Source: CBDAPI01 sp965248635 (GTDB lineage Bacteria; Acidobacteriota; UBA6911; RPQK01; CBDAPI01). Taken from it: 64,000 nucleotides of DNA. This document shows positions 45,545 through 54,765 of the stretch, one piece after another (the first letter of the stretch is position 1; each line of letters starts with the position of its first letter). Where the stretch lies: positions 3,410,001 to 3,474,000 of the forward strand of contig OZ252114.1 of the NCBI GenBank assembly GCA_965248635.1, read 5' to 3'. The position numbers and the translations under genes were made by a program. Under the pieces are notes generated by a model. It had not been told where the DNA came from and did no database searches. It saw nothing but the letters and a program-made list of their open reading frames with translations.

Positions 45545-46358
45545 CGGACCGATCCGAAGTGGCACGAACAAAACCGCGTTCCGAGGCTCGAATGAAGTCA
45601 ACCAGGGTGCTAACAGACTCCCAGTTCTCTATTTCCAGGGCCAACCGCCCAACTGCCTCGTCCACCAGCAGTCCCTTTCTGAAGAGAACTCGATAGGCTC
45701 GTTTCAACTGCTCAATCTCTTCCTTCGAGAAGTCCTTCCTTTCCAGCCCCAGCTGGTTGATTCCATAGATTCGAGCTTGATTGCGGCTCCCCACCGTCTT
45801 CACGAAAGGCAAGGCATCGCGCGTCAACACCGAGTAGGCTCCCAGGAAAGCATAAGGACCCACCCGACAAAATTGCTGGACCCCTGCAAAGCCTCCAAGA
45901 ATAGCGTGGTCTCCGACCTCCACGTGTCCCGCCAGCGAAGCACAATTGGAAAACACTGTACCGTCTCCAAGAACGCAATCATGAGCTATATGGACGCCCG
46001 CCATGAGCAGGTTGTCGTTTCCAAGCACAGTTTCTTTGATCCCTCCCAGGGTACCCCGGTTGATGGTGACAAATTCCCGGATTCGGTTTCGATCGCCGAT
46101 CCGCAGCCTCGATCGCTCACCCTGGTACTTGAGATCCTGGGGAACGGTTCCGATCGAAGACTGGCCCACAATCAGGTTGTCACGGCCGATTTCCGTGGGG
46201 CCATCAATGACGACGTGGGGACCAATGCGAGTACCGTCCCCAATGGACACCTCTTCCCCGATGATGGTGTAGGGGCCGATTTCAACGCCGGCTCCGATGC
46301 TGGCCGAGAGAGAAACGATGGCCGTTGGGTGGACGGCCGATCGCTCGACTTCAGTCAT
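45534..46358 (-). CDS. lpxA: UDP-N-acetylglucosamine acyltransferase
   Basis: A 274-residue left-handed beta-helix acyltransferase that adds the first acyl chain to UDP-GlcNAc or its 3-amino analogue. Hexapeptide repeats run from IVSLSASIGAGVEIGPYTII to about residue 190. The catalytic histidine is in VHIAHDCVLGDG, and GGFAGVQQFCRVG follows. The C-terminal helical domain is present. Its start overlaps the fabZ stop by one base. The GnnA-like gene nearby raises the question whether the acceptor is GlcNAc or GlcNAc3N; the sequence alone does not settle this. Confidence 0.95.
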   Translation of the reverse strand: MTEVERSAVHPTAIVSLSASIGAGVEIGPYTIIGEEVSIGDGTRIGPHVVIDGPTEIGRDNLIVGQSSIGTVPQDLKYQGERSRLRIGDRNRIREFVTINRGTLGGIKETVLGNDNLLMAGVHIAHDCVLGDGTVFSNCASLAGHVEVGDHAILGGFAGVQQFCRVGPYAFLGAYSVLTRDALPFVKTVGSRNQARIYGINQLGLERKDFSKEEIEQLKRAYRVLFRKGLLVDEAVGRLALEIENWESVSTLVDFIRASERGFVRATSDRSDES

Positions 46359-46810
46359 TACTGCTCCTGTTCAAAGGCGGCCCGGTCCACCAGCGAAAAC
46401 ATGACTCTTGCGTCGCAGACCAACCGGCCGTCAACAAAGGCTTTGCCCTTCATCTTTCCAACTCTGGACTTGATCCGATCGACCATTACCTCTACGTGGA
46501 GCTGGTCTCCGGGCCGGACAGGCTTCCGGAATCGGGCTCTCTCAATGCCCATGAAAAAAACTAGCTTTTCATCCCGGTCCTCCAGGGACTCGAACAGCAG
46601 ACAGCCCCCGACCTGGGCCATACACTCCACGATCAACACCCCGGGCATGATCGGGATTGCAGGAAAGTGTCCCTGGAAAAACGGTTCATTGATGGTGACG
46701 TTCTTGAGGCCGACGATGCGCTTGCCTGGTTCGTACTCCAGGATCCGATCCACCAGCAGAAAAGGGTATCGATGGGGCAAAAAACTGAGAATCTCCTGGA
46801 TATCAAACAC
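46358..46810 (-). CDS. fabZ: 3-hydroxyacyl-ACP dehydratase FabZ
   Basis: A 150-residue hotdog-fold dehydratase of fatty acid synthesis. The active-site region is HRYPFLLVDRILEYEPGK, then PFFQGHFPAIPIMPGVLIVE with the catalytic His and a Glu, followed by CMAQVGG. It lies in the standard lpxD-fabZ-lpxA order, where it balances 3-hydroxyacyl chains between lipid A and phospholipid. Its 5' end overlaps the lpxD 3' end by eight bases. Confidence 0.95.
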   Translation of the reverse strand: MFDIQEILSFLPHRYPFLLVDRILEYEPGKRIVGLKNVTINEPFFQGHFPAIPIMPGVLIVECMAQVGGCLLFESLEDRDEKLVFFMGIERARFRKPVRPGDQLHVEVMVDRIKSRVGKMKGKAFVDGRLVCDARVMFSLVDRAAFEQEQ

Positions 46811-47852
46811 CTGGCTCCTCTCTCGTCATAGACTCTTCTTCGCTCTTTTCCGGGAGTCGCTGCTTGAGCCCTCGCCACTCCCGGAAGACCTCCGGTAGCC
46901 TCCGTATCATCGCCTCCGCCTTCAGTTGCTCTCGGTGGTCCCGGCAGTGCAGCCCTGAGACCACGCTTCCCGACGCCACATCCTTCGTGACTGCCGTTTT
47001 CTGCATGATCGTGACGTGATCTCCAATCTTGATGTGATGACTGACCCCGGCCTGACCGGCAATCAGGCAGTGGTCACCGATTTCCACGCTCCCGGAGATC
47101 CCCACGCAGCCCACAATGATCGTGTGCTTTCCGATGAGACAGTTGTGACCCACGTGGACCAGATTGTCCAGTTTGCTCCCCTCGCCAATGACCGTCGCCC
47201 CGAACGTACCCCGATCGATACAGCTGTTAGCCCCGATCTCAACGTCATCTTCGATCACAACCGTGCCTGTCTGCTCTATCTTGAAGTGACCCCGCGAGTG
47301 GCCAACGTACCCAAATCCATCGGCTCCCACAACGCACGCGCTGTGCAGGATCACGCGCCGGCCAAGGCTCACCCCCGGGTAAAGCGTCACGCCGGCATGA
47401 AGCGTTGTACCCGAACCGATCCGGCACCCTTCACCGATGACGCACCCGGCTCCAATGGTGACCTGATCCTCGATTCTGACTCGCCTGCCGACGCTTGCGA
47501 ACTCTGCAATGGACACCTCTGCAGCAATCTCACAATCCTCGCCGATGCAGGCCTGCGCAGATACCCCCCTGGCCTGAAACGGTCTCGATGACAGCAGCTG
47601 AAGAATCCGGGCAAAGGCCAGTTTGGGATTGGAAACACAGAGCAGGCTCTTCCCGGCTTGCAACGTGGACTCTTGAACGATGACAGCCGAGGCCTGGGTC
47701 GCGGCAATCTGTTCCCGGTAGCGGACTTCGGAAGCGTACGTGATGTCTCCTTCGCCAGCGTCTTCAAAGGGCCGGGCCCGCCGGATGATCAGGTCGGGAT
47801 CCCCGATCAATTCCCCGTCCACCAACTGGGCCAATCGTGCAAGCTTGTACAC
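46803..47852 (-). CDS. lpxD: UDP-3-O-acylglucosamine N-acyltransferase
   Basis: A 349-residue LpxD, which adds the second hydroxyacyl chain to UDP-3-O-acyl-glucosamine. The N-terminal uridine-binding domain (RRARPFEDAGEGDITYASEV) precedes hexapeptide repeats from about residue 100. The catalytic histidine is likely in LVHVGHNCLIGKH. The C-terminal helix bundle continues to residue 349, slightly longer than usual (LKQRLPEKSEEESMT). It is a core part of the bamA-ompH-lpxD-fabZ-lpxA order. Confidence 0.95.
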   Translation of the reverse strand: MYKLARLAQLVDGELIGDPDLIIRRARPFEDAGEGDITYASEVRYREQIAATQASAVIVQESTLQAGKSLLCVSNPKLAFARILQLLSSRPFQARGVSAQACIGEDCEIAAEVSIAEFASVGRRVRIEDQVTIGAGCVIGEGCRIGSGTTLHAGVTLYPGVSLGRRVILHSACVVGADGFGYVGHSRGHFKIEQTGTVVIEDDVEIGANSCIDRGTFGATVIGEGSKLDNLVHVGHNCLIGKHTIIVGCVGISGSVEIGDHCLIAGQAGVSHHIKIGDHVTIMQKTAVTKDVASGSVVSGLHCRDHREQLKAEAMIRRLPEVFREWRGLKQRLPEKSEEESMTREEPGV

Positions 47853-47919
47853 CCGGGGGATTTAATAACAGGGCACCTGGAAGATCAACCCGCCGCTTTC
47901 GCTCGTTATCGTTCGCGCA

Positions 47920-48030
47920 GTTCCACGTTCCAAGTCCATGGACACCCGGCGGCGCTGGCCAAGCGAAGCCTGCAGTCTGATCTCACGCCTCCCGGTCAAA
48001 GATCCCCATCGTGAAACGTGAAACTTGGAA
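47920..48030. repeat. Heptamer repeats between ompH and lpxD
   Basis: GTTCCACGTTCCAAG lies at 47920-47934, and GTGAAACGTGAAACTTGGAA lies at 48011-48030, close to the ompH stop. The two can pair through TTCCAAG and CTTGGAA. The 197-base gap between lpxD and ompH otherwise shows nothing. This is the widest break inside the outer-membrane operon and may separate transcripts. Confidence 0.5.
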
Positions 48031-48049
48031 TGCCCGCGCCAGCGGGCAA

Positions 48050-48667
48050 CTACTGCCCCGGGGTTGCAGGAGCCGCGGCCGCGGGGTACTTGGCGTTGTA
48101 ACGGTCGATGATGTCCTGGGTAATGTCATAGGCGGGATCGAAATAGCCTCCCAGGCCGTTTTGTGCCAGCGAATCCATGTACAGGACGGCCGTGTATCCG
48201 TTCTGTGTCGCGGCTTCGCTCAGGACTGTCTGAAGCTTCTGTCCCAGCGAGGCGAAGACCACATTGCGCTGGGCTTCGATCTCCTCCGCGATATCCTCCC
48301 GAAACCTCTCCAGTTCCTTCCCCAGTCGGGCAATTTCCCTCTGCATCTCGGCTAGGGTCTGAGGATTTAGTGCCCGCTCCTGTTCGGCGAGCTGCTGCTG
48401 GCGCTTTTGCAGATCCTGGGTACGGGTTTCATTCTCCCGGTTCTTCCCATCCACGAAGGCCTGGATCCTGGCAAACTCCTGCTTGGCTTCCTCGGTTCCG
48501 GACAAGATCTGGCTGAAATTGACAAACATGATCTTTGACGGCCCAGTGGCAGTCGCTATCGTGGCCGGTGCCGCTATAGGCGGCTGTTGAGCAGTCAGCA
48601 ACCCGCTCGCTAAGATCAAAATCAACACCGTCAAGGCAAATCGTACTGCTTTACTCATTTTTGACAT
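48050..48667 (-). CDS. OmpH/Skp-family periplasmic chaperone
   Basis: A 205-residue protein with signal peptide (FALTVLILILASGLLTAQQ). The body is a charged coiled coil (QEFARIQAFVDGKNRENETR, then QDLQKRQQQLAEQERALNPQ), typical of Skp/OmpH trimeric chaperones that hold outer-membrane proteins on the way to BAM. The C-terminus has an alanine/proline-rich tail (AAAAPATPGQ). It lies directly after bamA, 26 bases downstream, as in most Gram-negative genomes. Confidence 0.9.
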   Translation of the reverse strand: MSKMSKAVRFALTVLILILASGLLTAQQPPIAAPATIATATGPSKIMFVNFSQILSGTEEAKQEFARIQAFVDGKNRENETRTQDLQKRQQQLAEQERALNPQTLAEMQREIARLGKELERFREDIAEEIEAQRNVVFASLGQKLQTVLSEAATQNGYTAVLYMDSLAQNGLGGYFDPAYDITQDIIDRYNAKYPAAAAPATPGQ

Positions 48668-48693
48668 TTCTCCCAGATCCCAAACACTCTCCC

Positions 48694-51336
48694 TTAAAAC
48701 GTATATCCTACCGTAAATTTCACGTTTGTCCTCTCTTCTTCTAGTCGAAAACGCCTTCCCTGCACAATGACGTCCGTGTTCAGCACCATCGGGTTGTAGG
48801 CAAAGATGAGCCGAAAAGGCTGGTTGATCATGGGCATGAGGAACATCACTTCTACACCCGTAGAAGCGCGCCAGGCGCCGTTCGTTTCGGGAATCAATTG
48901 AACCACCGTTTCGGGCCCGAAGATCGTCAGCTTGGACTTACGCAGGATCGTCGAAGTCCCAACATCAAGAAATCCATTGAGCGTGAGTGGCCCTGCAATT
49001 GGAACCCGGTACTCGACCGTCCCTATGACACTCGTATCCCCGCCCACGGGAATGAGGCTCTCCGTAAAGGTAGGCAGGCCTGTCGAGGGATTGATCACAG
49101 CATTGCCCTGGCCGTCGGTGAGAGCGTTTCTCGTGATTGCCAGCGGACTCACCGACCGGATATCAAATCCTCTCAGATCGAACTCACCACCCAGGAAAAT
49201 CCGTTCGAAAAAGGGGACTGTCTGGTCGGACCCGCTTTCAAGCGTGCCGTAGGGCCATACGTGCTGACCCCGCACCCGAAACGCCAGCGTGTGCCTTCCC
49301 CCGCTCAGCCAGGTGTCAGGATAGAATTTCTGGTATTCGACATAGGGCCGAATCATGTTGAAACTTCCCCCCAGCGGGCCACCCGCGATAGAAACCTGCG
49401 CAAAAAGGCTCGACCCGGAAGTGGCCGCGAAAAAGGCATTCTTGGTGTTCTTGGTGTAACTGGGTCGGATTTCGCTTCGAAGAATCCCTGACTTGGCATC
49501 CTCGGGATTGCCACCCGGCGTGAAGCCGATGAGCTGCCTAACGGCAAGGTTCTCGATGGCAGGATTGATATCGGTGATCTTGATGTTACTCAGCCGGTAG
49601 GCCAGACCCAGCCGGCTCCACCTCCGCCAGGGGTAACTCCCCTGGACCTCAAAACCATTCTGCTGCTGAGTATAGAGTGTCACGCTCTGGTCGGGGTCGA
49701 TGAGTCCGAAGGAAGCCGTAAACGTATCGTAGCGGAATCGCTGGTTAAAGACGGACAGTGACATCGTCACCCGGCTGTCCCGGAAATAGGGATCCGTATA
49801 GCGAACGAAGTAGTTGGAGGTTCGAGTTCCAGTGCTCATCTGGACATCGATGGTCTGCCCGAGACCACGGAAGTTGTTCGTCCGATAGTTAATTCCGATG
49901 AAGGTTCCGCTGATTCCACTGACGCCCCCGGTGAAACCGATCGACTGCATGCTCCGCTCTTTCACCTTGACGATGACGTCAGCACTTCCTTCGTCCGGCT
50001 TCTTGACGACTTCGTAGTCTTCTTCTTTGATTGGTTCGAAAAAGCCGAGCTGATTGAGACGTGTAATGGAGACCTCCAGAAGTTGCCCGTTAAAGGGCTG
50101 CTGCTCTTCGATGAACATTTCACGCCGGAGCACTTTGTCGCGACTTCTCGTGTTGCCTGAAAACTCAATCCTGTCGACGATGTATTGCTTCCCCTCGACA
50201 ATCGTAATGGCGATGTCGACAGTCCTGTCGTCGTTCAGATTCATCTCCGGAATCGCATCCATGTCGAGAAAACCGCGCGTCGAATAAAGCTTCTTAAGAT
50301 CCTCGTTGGCCTTCTTGAGCGCCACGTAGTCGACCACAGCTCCGGGCTGGATATTGTAGGCCAGCCTGAGCGCCTCCGGATCGAAACTGCTGGCGCCCTC
50401 GAGTTCGAAACTGCCGTAGCGGAACTGTTCTCCTTCCTCGATTGGAACCGTGATGTAGTATTGCTGCTTGGTCTTGCGAAAGCCGATGAGCATCCCGCGC
50501 GGCCCTTCCACGATCTCCACCTTCGGCTCGCCCGCCTTGGCGTTGATATATCCGACGGCCCGATACTTCTCGAGCATGTTCACGTGCAGATCGTACTCGA
50601 GTTTGTCCTGGATGAACTTGTCATGGCCCTTGAAAATGACCATGGGACTTCGTACCTTGTTCAACTCCAGCGCACCGCGCAGATCGCCCGAACTGAGGAC
50701 CGTGTTCCCCTCGAAGTCAATCTTTCCGATCCGAACCTTGGGACCCTCGTCGATCTTAAAGGTCAGGGCGATTGAGGAAGACGTAATCTCCTCGGTCGCC
50801 GTCTCGACACGTCCCAGAGGCTTGCCGTTCTGATCGAGCAAGGAACGAAGTGCCTGCCGCGCCTTGGGAAGCTTGGCAGGATCGAAAGGAGAGTCGACGG
50901 TCAGACCGACGCGCATGTCGCGGAAGCTCTCCAGCACGTCCGACTCCTTGAAGGATTTCATCCCTTCATATTCGATGCGGCGGACGAGCGGCCTCTCTCT
51001 GACCTCGAAAATGATGATAACGCCAGTCTCTCCCTGGCGGGTCTTGGCCGTGATCTCGTCGAAGAAGTTCGTGTTCAGCAGACTTCGGTAATCGCGCAGA
51101 ATCTGAGAAAGGTTATAAGGTCCGTTCTTCTGGGTCTGGATGTAGTAAAAGATGGTACTTTCCCGGATCCGGCGGTTCCCCACGACCAGGATATCTTCGA
51201 TCCGATCGGTCGGACTCTGGGCAGAGATCGCCCCCCAGACCGGAAGACACAGAACGAGAGTAATGATCAGCTTGCGCAGCTGGACTGGGCATCTACAGAA
51301 TTCGACCAGCGTATGAATCTCCGTCCTCCCGAGCAT
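48694..51336 (-). CDS. bamA: Outer-membrane protein assembly factor BamA
   Basis: An approximately 880-residue Omp85 protein that folds and inserts beta-barrel proteins. After a signal sequence (LIITLVLCLPVWGAISAQ), POTRA domains run from about residue 45 (IEDILVVGNRRIRESTIFYY) to about residue 465 (VDRIEFSGNTRSRDKVLRRE is the last). The 16-strand barrel begins with SMQSIGFTGGVSGISGTFIG and includes the lid-region FERIFLGGEFDLRGFDIRSV, with the conserved RGF. It ends NVKFTVGYTF, a terminal aromatic as expected. A TTG-initiated frame extends to 51363; I chose the ATG at 51336. Confidence 0.94.
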   Translation of the reverse strand: MLGRTEIHTLVEFCRCPVQLRKLIITLVLCLPVWGAISAQSPTDRIEDILVVGNRRIRESTIFYYIQTQKNGPYNLSQILRDYRSLLNTNFFDEITAKTRQGETGVIIIFEVRERPLVRRIEYEGMKSFKESDVLESFRDMRVGLTVDSPFDPAKLPKARQALRSLLDQNGKPLGRVETATEEITSSSIALTFKIDEGPKVRIGKIDFEGNTVLSSGDLRGALELNKVRSPMVIFKGHDKFIQDKLEYDLHVNMLEKYRAVGYINAKAGEPKVEIVEGPRGMLIGFRKTKQQYYITVPIEEGEQFRYGSFELEGASSFDPEALRLAYNIQPGAVVDYVALKKANEDLKKLYSTRGFLDMDAIPEMNLNDDRTVDIAITIVEGKQYIVDRIEFSGNTRSRDKVLRREMFIEEQQPFNGQLLEVSITRLNQLGFFEPIKEEDYEVVKKPDEGSADVIVKVKERSMQSIGFTGGVSGISGTFIGINYRTNNFRGLGQTIDVQMSTGTRTSNYFVRYTDPYFRDSRVTMSLSVFNQRFRYDTFTASFGLIDPDQSVTLYTQQQNGFEVQGSYPWRRWSRLGLAYRLSNIKITDINPAIENLAVRQLIGFTPGGNPEDAKSGILRSEIRPSYTKNTKNAFFAATSGSSLFAQVSIAGGPLGGSFNMIRPYVEYQKFYPDTWLSGGRHTLAFRVRGQHVWPYGTLESGSDQTVPFFERIFLGGEFDLRGFDIRSVSPLAITRNALTDGQGNAVINPSTGLPTFTESLIPVGGDTSVIGTVEYRVPIAGPLTLNGFLDVGTSTILRKSKLTIFGPETVVQLIPETNGAWRASTGVEVMFLMPMINQPFRLIFAYNPMVLNTDVIVQGRRFRLEEERTNVKFTVGYTF

Positions 51337-51447
51337 TTGCTTGCTACCCAGAAACAAGTTCAAGATCTTAACAAGAAGCCATCTGCGGCTACAACCAACC
51401 AGGGCCCTGGAGTGGAGGATGTGGAGGAGATCTTTCCGGGGCAGAGA

Positions 51448-53892
51448 TCACGCCATTCCATAGGAGAGAGGCGCTCCCTTACTCTTCGAACCCTCGGATC
51501 GGTAGTAGAGCGCGTCATTCTTTAGATAGATGGCGAGGGTCTCTTTTTCTTTCAGTTTCCCCTGAATGATCAGGTCGGAGATGGGATCTTCAACATATTT
51601 CTGAATAGCGCGTCGCAGAGGGCGTGCACCGTAGGACCGATCGCCGCAAGTTCTGTCGATGATCCAACTCTTGCCGTCACTGTCGAGTTGGATTTCGATC
51701 TCTTTGTTCGACAAGTTGTCATTCACCTGTCTGAGCAGCAGATCAACGATCTGCTCCAGATCATGCACGGTCAGACTGTCAAAGAGAATAATCTCGTCAA
51801 GCCGATTGATAAATTCCGGGTTGAAGACCCGCTTCACCTCATTCATGATGAGATCCTCGGTCTTCTGTTGAGTCTGCTCGAAGGCACTGGAGAAACCCAT
51901 CTGAGGCTTGTTGGCCAGATAGCGAGCCCCGATATTAGACGTCATGATGATGATGGCGTTCTTAAAATCGATCGTATTCCCCTGAGCATCCGTCAACTGC
52001 CCATCCTCGAACACCTGTAGAAGAATGTTGTAGATGTCAAAGTGGGCCTTTTCGATCTCATCGAGCAACAGAACGGCATAGGGATTTCGTTTCACCTTTT
52101 CCGTCATCTGCCCACCCTCCTCATGGCCAACGTAGCCGGGAGGGGAGCCGATCAACTTGGACACGGAGTGCTTTTCCATGTACTCAGACATGTCGAAGCG
52201 AATCAGCGCTTTTTCACTGCCGAAAAGGTAGTCTGCCAGAGCTTTTGCGAGTTCTGTTTTCCCTACCCCCGTTGGGCCCAGAAACAGGAACGATCCGACC
52301 GGCCGGTTGGGGTTCTTCATGCCGGCCCGGCCGCGCCGGATGGCGCGGGAGAGAGCGGAGATGGCTTGATCCTGGCTAATCACTCTCAAATGCAACTCCT
52401 CCTCCATCCGCAGAAGCCTTTGCATTTCCTCCTCTTTCAGTGTGTTGGCCGGAATTCCGGTCCAGCGCGAGATGACCTCCTCGATATCATCCTTGTCCAC
52501 CGTGGGAGGAACCTGGTGCTGCAGTCTCCATTGCTCCTTGACGAGGTGCAGATTTTCTCGCTCGCGCATCTCTTCATCTTTCAATTTGATGGCGCGCTCG
52601 AACTCCTTTTCGGTGATGGCGTGGTCCATCTCCCGCACAATGACCTTGATCCGCTTCTGGAGGCTCGTGACTTCGGTCGGAAGCATAGTGGAGTTCAGCT
52701 TGACTCGTGCCCCCGCCTCGTCCAGCACATCAATCGCTTTGTCGGGCAGAAATCGATCGGTGATGTAACGGCTGGACTGGTAGACAGCCGCCTCGATGGC
52801 GTCGTCCCGGTAGCGGACGTGGTGGAAGGCTTCATATCGATCCTTGATCCCGTGAAGGATGTTCAGCGATTCCTCTTCGCTGGGAGGAGACACCTTAATC
52901 GCCTGGAAACGCCTCTCCAGGGCACGGTCTTTCTCGATGGATCGCCTGAATTCATACGGCGTCGTGGCGCCCAAGCACTGGATCTCTCCTCTGGACAGCG
53001 CCGGCTTGAGAATGTTGGCGGCATCCAGGGAACCTTCCGCCGATCCCGCCCCCACCAGGGTGTGGAGTTCATCAACGAAGATGACAAAGTTGGGGTTTTC
53101 CACGAGCTCCTTGATGATGGCCTTGAGTCGCTCTTCGAATTGTCCCCGATACTTGGTACCGGCCACGATCAGCGAGATATCGAGGGCCAGCAGCCGCTTG
53201 TCACTGAGCATGGATGGAACATCCCCATTCACAATCTTCTGTGCCAGTCCTTCAACGATGGCTGTCTTTCCGACGCCAGGTTCTCCAATCAGCACCGGAT
53301 TGTTCTTGGTCCGGCGACACAGAATCTCAATCACTCTTTCCACTTCGGACTCCCGCCCGATCAGCGGATCCAGGGTCCCCGCAATTGCCGCATCGGTCAG
53401 ATCCCGGCTGAACTCGGTCAGGATCAGCCCCTCCTTGGGTTTGCTGGGGACGGCTCTTTCGGGCACGTTGCCCGCCAGCTCGTTACGGACCTTGGAGACC
53501 CGGAGACCTTTCTCGTGGAGAAGCGAGGCCGCCACCGACTTTTCTTCGCGAAGCAAGCCGAGCAGGATGTGTTCCGTACCGATGTAATTGGAAAGCAGCC
53601 TCTCGGCCTCTTCGTTGGCGTGACCGAGAACCTTCTTGGACTCGTCACTCAGGGGCAGCTCAACCGAGGTGGAGACCTTGTCCTGAATGCTGGTCCGGCC
53701 CTCAATTTCTTTACGAATTCCGTCGATCGTCGTATCGGCTCGTGGAAAGAAGCGACTGGTGAGCGCCTTGTCTTCGCGAAGAAGTCCGAGCAGGATGTGT
53801 TCGGTCTCGATGCAGCGCGAACCTAGCTGGCTGGCCTCATAGCGAGCAAAGAAAATAACCCGACGTGCTTTTTCAGTGTACTTCTCAAACAT
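51448..53892 (-). CDS. clpC: ClpC-type ATP-dependent protease chaperone subunit
   Basis: An 814-residue AAA+ unfoldase. Two Clp-N repeats cover residues 1-145 (FEKYTEKARRVIFFARYEA, and the second with GTEHILLGLLREEKS). Walker A of the first ATPase is LIGEPGVGKTAIVEGLA near residue 205. A UVR-like middle segment (EFERAIKLKDEEMRERE) separates it from the second ATPase with FLGPTGVGKTELAKAL near residue 545. The C-terminal domain ends at about residue 800. ClpC works with ClpP and adaptor proteins in stress proteolysis; clpP is not adjacent. A TATAAT box lies on the minus strand at 53972-53977, about 85 bases upstream. Confidence 0.93.
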   Translation of the reverse strand: MFEKYTEKARRVIFFARYEASQLGSRCIETEHILLGLLREDKALTSRFFPRADTTIDGIRKEIEGRTSIQDKVSTSVELPLSDESKKVLGHANEEAERLLSNYIGTEHILLGLLREEKSVAASLLHEKGLRVSKVRNELAGNVPERAVPSKPKEGLILTEFSRDLTDAAIAGTLDPLIGRESEVERVIEILCRRTKNNPVLIGEPGVGKTAIVEGLAQKIVNGDVPSMLSDKRLLALDISLIVAGTKYRGQFEERLKAIIKELVENPNFVIFVDELHTLVGAGSAEGSLDAANILKPALSRGEIQCLGATTPYEFRRSIEKDRALERRFQAIKVSPPSEEESLNILHGIKDRYEAFHHVRYRDDAIEAAVYQSSRYITDRFLPDKAIDVLDEAGARVKLNSTMLPTEVTSLQKRIKVIVREMDHAITEKEFERAIKLKDEEMRERENLHLVKEQWRLQHQVPPTVDKDDIEEVISRWTGIPANTLKEEEMQRLLRMEEELHLRVISQDQAISALSRAIRRGRAGMKNPNRPVGSFLFLGPTGVGKTELAKALADYLFGSEKALIRFDMSEYMEKHSVSKLIGSPPGYVGHEEGGQMTEKVKRNPYAVLLLDEIEKAHFDIYNILLQVFEDGQLTDAQGNTIDFKNAIIIMTSNIGARYLANKPQMGFSSAFEQTQQKTEDLIMNEVKRVFNPEFINRLDEIILFDSLTVHDLEQIVDLLLRQVNDNLSNKEIEIQLDSDGKSWIIDRTCGDRSYGARPLRRAIQKYVEDPISDLIIQGKLKEKETLAIYLKNDALYYRSEGSKSKGAPLSYGMA

Positions 53893-54002
53893 TTGCCAGC
53901 TAGTCTTTTTTCCCGGTCGATGCTCATTTAACTAAATCGTCTTTTCGCAAGCAACCTGGGCTCAAGAACGAATTATATAACGATTGAGTGATAGCTTTGT
54001 GG

Positions 54003-54069
54003 GTTCCACGTTCCATGTTGAAGGTTGAAAGTTGAAAGTTCGTGGAACGTGGAACATGGAACGTGAAAC
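54003..54069. repeat. Heptamer array with near-perfect 17-bp inverted repeat, lolD-clpC gap
   Basis: GTTCCACGTTCCATGTT at 54003-54019 pairs with AACATGGAACGTGAAAC at 54053-54069, 16 of 17 bases matching. Between them the 7-nt unit GTTGAAA recurs, followed by GTGGAAC. It begins ten bases after the lolD stop on the minus strand and may end the lolC-lolD transcript before clpC. Confidence 0.6.
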
Positions 54070-54078
54070 GCGGGAGGC

Positions 54079-54765
54079 CTACCCGACCCGTTCCAGCTTC
54101 CCGAACTCGAGTTTCCAGACCTGGTCACAAAGGCTGGCCAGACCAGGGTCGTGAGTCACGATGACCGAGGTCAGCGCAAAGTCGCCGTGAACCTCCATGA
54201 GCAGCTCGTGGATCTCCTGGGAGGTCGTGGCATCCAGGTTCCCCGTAGGCTCATCAGCCAGCAGCAGTCGCGGCTGGCCGATCAACGACCGGGCCAGAGC
54301 CACTCTTTGCTGCTCGCCGCCCGACAGCTCACCCGGCCGGTGATGAAGGCGTTCTCGCAACCCCAATTGACTCAGAAGTTGGCTGGCTCGAGTTCTGGCC
54401 GACGACGCCCCCTGCCGCCTCAAGAGCAGGGGCATCATGGCATTCTCCACGGCGCTGAACTCGGGAAGCAGATGGTGGAACTGAAAGACAAAGCCAACTT
54501 CCCTGTTTCGGTACAGGGCCAGTGCAGGCGGCTCGATCTGGCTCAGGTCCTGTTCGCCAAACAGGATGCGCCCCGAGTCTGGCTGATCCATCCCCCCGAT
54601 CAGGTGCAGGAGAGTGGTCTTGCCGCAGCCGCTGGCTCCAGTGATGGCGATTTTCTGACCCCCACTCACCTGGAGATCCAGGTCCTTCAAGATGGTCAGT
54701 GTGGCCGCTCCTGATGGATAGGTCTTCACGATCTGCTCGATCTTCAGACTAGTGCTGCTAGTCAT
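54079..54765 (-). CDS. lolD: Lipoprotein-releasing ABC ATPase LolD-like
   Basis: A 228-residue ATPase. Walker A is ITGASGCGKTTLLHLIGG, the signature LSGGEQQRVALARSL and Walker B LLLADEPTGNLDATT. The length and the pairing with a LolC/E-like permease in an eight-base overlap indicate LolD, which powers release of outer-membrane lipoproteins from the inner membrane. It is closely related to the ATPase at 35747 but clearly paired with its own permease. Confidence 0.9.
   Translation of the reverse strand: MTSSTSLKIEQIVKTYPSGAATLTILKDLDLQVSGGQKIAITGASGCGKTTLLHLIGGMDQPDSGRILFGEQDLSQIEPPALALYRNREVGFVFQFHHLLPEFSAVENAMMPLLLRRQGASSARTRASQLLSQLGLRERLHHRPGELSGGEQQRVALARSLIGQPRLLLADEPTGNLDATTSQEIHELLMEVHGDFALTSVIVTHDPGLASLCDQVWKLEFGKLERVG

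Noticed and set aside
45168..46898. Long plus-strand frame of 576 codons
   Set aside because: It is antisense to lpxI, lpxA and fabZ, whose products are clearly recognisable. The plus-strand translation shows no family features.
52042..53826. Long plus-strand frame of 594 codons
   Set aside because: It is a shadow of clpC on the opposite strand and has no recognisable domains.
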